Shown: one piece after another, positions 21,628-24,773 of the stretch
Numbering within the stretch: position 1 is the stretch's first letter
Layout of the letters: every line of letters begins with the position of its first letter
Source of the DNA: JAVBUZ01 sp031554725
Lineage (GTDB): Bacteria; Bacillota; Clostridia; Lachnospirales; Lachnospiraceae
NCBI GenBank assembly: GCA_031554725.1
Contig: JAVBUZ010000029.1
Coordinates: 1-24,773, forward strand
Length of the DNA stretch: 24,773 bases
Direction of reading: 5' to 3'
Position numbers and translations under genes: made by a program
The notes under the pieces: model-generated
Databases searched by the model: none
Seen by the model: the letters and a program-made list of their open reading frames with translations, nothing else
Told to the model about the DNA's origin: nothing

Positions 21628-22925
21628 ATGCAGTCAGCATGGAGCCATAATACAAAATTGCCGGAGTTTCCAAAGCTAGAAGGCGACATTCAAACGGATG
21701 TCCTTATTATAGGTGGAGGAATTGCCGGCATTTTATGTGCTTATTTTTTGCAGCAAGCAAACATTAATTATGTACTTGTGGAAAGCAAAACTATTTGCTC
21801 AGGAGTGACAAAAAATACAACTGCAAAAATAACGGCACAGCACGGATTAGTTTATGATAAATTTATAAAAGATATGGGAGCAGAGAAGGCAAAGCAATAT
21901 TTGGATGTCAATCTTCAGGCGCTGGCTAAGTATCGGAGCTTATGCGAAAAAATTGATTGTGGGTTTGAGGAAAAAGATGCTTATGTATATTCCTTAGATA
22001 ATCATCAAGTGATTGAAGATGAAGTTGCTGCTGCTCAAAAGCTTGGGATGAAAGCGTCCTTCGATAGACAAATAGAGTTACCCTTTTCGATTGCAGGAGC
22101 AATTAAATTTCCGAAGCAGGCACAATTTCAACCCTTAGATTTTATGAAAGGGATTGCAAAGGATTTAAACATTTATGAACATACCCATGTTACAGAAATG
22201 GTAGGAACAAAAGCAATTACGGACACGGGAAATATTCGTGCTAAGAAGGTGATTGTTGCTACCCACTTTCCCTTTATCAACAAACATGGAAGCTACTTTC
22301 TAAAACAATACCAGCATCGTTCCTATGTAATTGCCTTAGAGAATGCAGTAAAATTGAACGGAATGTATGTAGATGAGGCACAAAATGGCCTATCTTTTCG
22401 AAATGCTTCTGACCTACTACTTATTGGTGGTGGTGACCATAGAACAGGGAAAAAGGGTGGAAATTGGGCTGAGCTAGAGGAATTTGCAAAGAATTATTAT
22501 CCAGAGGGAAAAAGAAAGTTTTATTGGTCTACACAAGACTGTATGTCTCTGGATGCCATTCCCTACATTGGCAATTATTCAAAAAATACGCCTAATTTAT
22601 ATGTCTGTACAGGCTTCAATAAATGGGGAATAACTTCAGCTATGGTGTCAGCGATGATCTTATCCGATTTAGTGCAGGAGAAAGAAAATGAGTTTGCCCA
22701 AGTGTTTTCCCCTTCACGAAGTATATTAAAGCCACAACTTGCAGCCAATGCATTGGAAGCTACCATAAATCTTTTCACACCAACAAAAAAAGATGCCCCC
22801 ATTTGGGCTGCGCCTTAAAATGGAATCCAACAGAACACTCCTGGGATTGCCCTTGCCATGGCTCTCGTTTTTCAGATAGAGGAATCCTACTCGATAACCC
22901 TGCAAACGGAAATCTAAAAGAATAA
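21628..22925 (+). CDS. FAD-dependent oxidoreductase with frameshifted Rieske tail
   Basis: The initial frame (21628-22818, 396 codons) is a DAO-type flavoprotein: DVLIIGGGIAGILCAYFLQQ binds FAD, TKNTTAKITAQHGLVYDKF follows, and YVCTGFNKWGITSAMVSAM is the C-terminal flavin contact. It stops early at 22816. In the -1 frame from 22791 the sequence continues RCPHLGCALKWNP and then SWDCPCHGSRFSDRG, a complete Rieske motif (CxH-X15-CxxH plus the two disulfide cysteines), ending at 22925. The change falls exactly after A_AAA_AAA (22785-22791). Read through, the protein would be 432 residues, the architecture I recall for clostridial FAD-Rieske enzymes. Decay, sequencing error or true -1 shifting are all possible. 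GGAGG precedes ATG 21628. Confidence 0.85.
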
Positions 22926-22933
22926 GAATTAAC

Positions 22934-22963
22934 TTCGCAGAGATGGGCAAACAATGGTATAAT
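22934..22963 (+). promoter_or_regulatory. Extended -10 promoter upstream of rsmH-like gene
   Basis: TGGTATAAT (22955-22963) is an extended -10 element with a perfect TATAAT. TTCGCA (22934-22939) with an 18-base gap is a four-of-six match to the -35 consensus. A second TATAA follows eight bases later. It lies about 70 bases before the start codon of the methyltransferase gene. Confidence 0.55.
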
Positions 22964-23033
22964 GGTATAAATGTAAAAATGTACAGTATTGCTTTTTGAT
23001 AAATTAATTACAGACAGTTAAGAAAGAGGACAA

Positions 23034-24092
23034 ATGGATAACCAAAATAAGGAACAAAAAGAGCATAAACGACGCGTAAGGTATAGCGGAACACATCCAA
23101 AGACATTTAAGGAAAAGTACAAAGAGCATCAGCCAGAAAAATATCCGGAGACCATGGAAAGGGTGATTCAAAAGGGTAGTACACCTGCGGGAATGCATAT
23201 TTCTATCTGTGTAAAGGAAATTCTTGACTTTCTACAGATTAAGCCAGGACAAACTGGTTTGGATGCCACACTTGGCTATGGTGGACATACCAAGGAAATG
23301 CTAAAATGTCTAGAAGCAAAGGGGCAAATGTATGCCTTGGATGTAGATCCAATTGAAATTGTTAAGACCAAAAAGCGATTAGAGGATTTTGGCTTTGGGC
23401 CAGAAATACTCACGATTAAGCAACTTAACTTTGCCAAGGTAGCACAGCTAGCAGAGGAAGCTCCTAAATTTAACTTTGCGTTAGCCGACTTAGGAGTATC
23501 TTCGATGCAAATTGATAATCCGGATCGTGGTTTTTCCTATAAAGTTGAAGGTCCCTTGGATTTAAGATTAAATCCCGAAAAGGGAGTGTCGGCCGCGGAG
23601 CGTCTAAAAGAGGTAACCAAGGACGAGCTTAGGGGTATGCTGATGGAAAATGCAGACGAACCATATGCAGAAGAAATTGCTAGAGCAGTAACCTTGGCGA
23701 TTAGAAAAGGTGCAGAGGTTTCAACTACATCACAATTGCAAAAGATCATTGCCGATACTTTGTCGTTTCTTCCAGCCAAGGAAAGAACAGAGACAATAAA
23801 GAAATCTTGCCAAAGAACCTTCCAGGCTCTTCGAATTGATGTAAATAGTGAATTTGAAGTATTGGAACAATTTTTGGAGGACTTGCCCAAGGTTATGGAT
23901 ACGGATGGTCGTATTGCCATTTTAACCTTCCATTCGGGAGAGGATAGACTTGTTAAGAAGTCCTTCCAGCAGCTCTTAAAGGATGGTATTTATAAGGAAG
24001 TATCCAAGGATGTAATTAGACCTTCAGCAGAAGAATGTGCCCAAAATCCTAGAGCACGTTCTACAAAAATGCGCTGGGCAATTAAGGCATAG
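23034..24092 (+). CDS. rsmH: RsmH-type 16S rRNA (cytosine-N4) methyltransferase, N-terminally extended
   Basis: RsmH N4-methylates C1402 in the ribosomal decoding centre using S-adenosylmethionine. Visible motifs are ICVKEILDFLQIKPGQTGLD, ATLGYGGHTKEM (SAM loop), LADLGVSSMQIDNPDRGFSY, GPLDLRLNP, TFQALRIDVNSEFEVLEQFL, FHSGEDRLVKK and NPRARSTKMRWA. The length is 352 against about 310 usual, because of a roughly 50-residue, highly charged N-terminal extension (NKEQKEHKRRVRYSGTHPKT). The usual FHSLEDR is FHSGEDR here. It is not next to mraZ, ftsL or pbp genes, where the standard rsmH sits, so it may be a second, divergent copy. AGAGGAC precedes ATG 23034. A DEAD-box helicase gene follows at 29 bases, fitting a ribosome-related operon. 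Confidence 0.85.
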   Translation: MDNQNKEQKEHKRRVRYSGTHPKTFKEKYKEHQPEKYPETMERVIQKGSTPAGMHISICVKEILDFLQIKPGQTGLDATLGYGGHTKEMLKCLEAKGQMYALDVDPIEIVKTKKRLEDFGFGPEILTIKQLNFAKVAQLAEEAPKFNFALADLGVSSMQIDNPDRGFSYKVEGPLDLRLNPEKGVSAAERLKEVTKDELRGMLMENADEPYAEEIARAVTLAIRKGAEVSTTSQLQKIIADTLSFLPAKERTETIKKSCQRTFQALRIDVNSEFEVLEQFLEDLPKVMDTDGRIAILTFHSGEDRLVKKSFQQLLKDGIYKEVSKDVIRPSAEECAQNPRARSTKMRWAIKA

Positions 24093-24121
24093 TGGAAACA
24101 ATAAAGGAAAATGAGATTATA

Positions 24122-24773
24122 ATGATAGAACAAAACGATTTTAATTTTAGTCAAGAATATCTGTCTGAACCGATAGTAGATGCCTTAAAATCCTTAGAGT
24201 ATCAGTCACCTACTAAAATACAGCAGAGAGCGATTCCCCTGATCTTACAGGGGGGGAATTTAGTAGCCAGATCAAAAACAGGAACGGGAAAAACGGCTGC
24301 CTTTGCGATTCCTATTTGTGAGAAGGTGCAGTGGGAGGAAAACCTACCACAGGCATTAGTTCTTGAACCAAGCAGAGAGCTGGCGGTGCAAGTAAGCGAT
24401 GAAATCTTTCGTATCGGAAGAAAAAAACGTCTCAAGGTACCTGCGGTATTTGGAGGCTTTCCGATTGATAAGCAAATTCAAACCTTAAGGCAAAAGTCTC
24501 ACATTGTTGTAGGAACACCTGGACGTGTCATGGATTTACTTAGGCGCGATAGTATAAAGCTTAGTAAAATAAAATACTTGGTAATTGATGAAGCTGATTT
24601 AATGCTGGACATGGGGTTTTTAGAGGATGTAAAGCATATTATTTCTGACTTACCTCAGGATACGGTTCTCCTTCTATTTTCAGCAACCCTAGAAGAAAAG
24701 GTTCAAGGACTGATTGAAGAATATATGAGTGATTGTACCTATATCGTAGAAGAGGATGAGGATAAAGAAAAGA
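24122..24773 (+). CDS. DEAD-box RNA helicase, 5' part (cut by window edge)
   Basis: The frame is open from ATG 24122 to the last base, giving 217 codons, so only the first RecA-like domain is seen. Motifs in order are: Q-motif region YQSPTKIQQRAIP, Walker A SKTGTGKTAAF, Ia EPSREL, GG (VFGGFP), TPGR (GTPGRVMDLL), DEAD box VIDEADLMLDMGF and SAT (FSATL). They are complete. The order and the MGFLEDVKHII sequence are like DbpA/YxiN-type helicases that act on 23S rRNA, but the diagnostic C-terminal RNA-binding domain lies outside the window. The Shine-Dalgarno site is weak (AAAGGA, about 14 bases away), so coupling to the upstream rsmH-like gene is possible. Confidence 0.9.
   Translation, partial: MIEQNDFNFSQEYLSEPIVDALKSLEYQSPTKIQQRAIPLILQGGNLVARSKTGTGKTAAFAIPICEKVQWEENLPQALVLEPSRELAVQVSDEIFRIGRKKRLKVPAVFGGFPIDKQIQTLRQKSHIVVGTPGRVMDLLRRDSIKLSKIKYLVIDEADLMLDMGFLEDVKHIISDLPQDTVLLLFSATLEEKVQGLIEEYMSDCTYIVEEDEDKEK

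Noticed and set aside
23537..23920. Minus-strand ORF of 127 codons within the rsmH-like gene
   Set aside because: It is antisense to a conserved methyltransferase core and shows no protein features of its own.
1..24773. Mobile element, CRISPR array or prophage
   Set aside because: No transposase, integrase or phage-structure gene, no regularly spaced repeats and no terminal inverted repeats were seen on either strand.

Overview
The window reads as chromosomal DNA of an AT-rich, low-GC Gram-positive anaerobe. It is probably a Clostridia member, and Lachnospiraceae would be my first guess. The reasons are strong purine-rich Shine-Dalgarno sites, several TTG/GTG starts, a serine/threonine-rich lipoprotein with CxxC repeats, a LytR-CpsA-Psr protein, and many small families common in that group (DUF1848, DUF3788, DUF4256, DUF4180, MmcQ/YjbR). 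I see no rRNA, tRNA, CRISPR array, transposase or prophage genes, and no gene-free stretch over 300 bases. This taxonomic guess rests on recalled family distribution only.

Left part (1-4380): a compact run of small plus-strand accessory genes. They are a GNAT acetyltransferase, a broken P-loop kinase-like gene, a DUF1848 protein with a radical-SAM-type CX3CX2C cluster, a possible remnant of a VOC gene, an S66 LD-carboxypeptidase/MccF-like protein, a six-helix Pr6Pr-type membrane protein, DUF3788 and DUF4256. An 11-bp hairpin ends the run and also lies over the 3' end of a convergent lipoprotein gene (4354-5274, minus).

Centre-left (5403-8864): the most unusual protein is one 982-residue ORF joining a 12-helix MFS transporter to a GH2 glycoside hydrolase with both catalytic glutamates. 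Its 3' end overlaps a PemK/MazF-like gene that lacks the usual N-terminal strand and has no antitoxin partner. Then comes a short transcription unit with its own promoter, alternative hairpins and a perfect terminator. It is a candidate small RNA or leader of no class I recognise.

Centre (8905-14831): a plus-strand series of MmcQ/YjbR protein, SAM methyltransferase (TTG start), stand-alone AAA/ABC-type ATPase, LCP cell-wall ligase, GpsA-like dehydrogenase, LytS-type histidine kinase and a single, partly degenerate receiver domain. It ends at a bidirectional terminator facing a 1249-residue hybrid histidine kinase with two extracytoplasmic ligand-binding modules (minus strand).

Right part (18797-24773): divergent from the hybrid kinase are a membrane HD-GYP c-di-GMP phosphodiesterase, an MFS transporter overlapping it by one base, and DUF4180. 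Next is a FAD-dependent oxidoreductase whose C-terminal Rieske [2Fe-2S] module sits one frame back, immediately after an in-frame A_AAA_AAA heptamer. This could be a frameshift mutation, a sequencing error, or real -1 recoding/slippage. The window ends with an N-terminally extended RsmH-type methyltransferase and the 5' part of a DEAD-box helicase gene. Several independent signs of small deletions or one-base frame changes (P-loop gene, VOC remnant, GH2/toxin junction, Rieske tail) suggest ongoing gene decay or frame-level variation.
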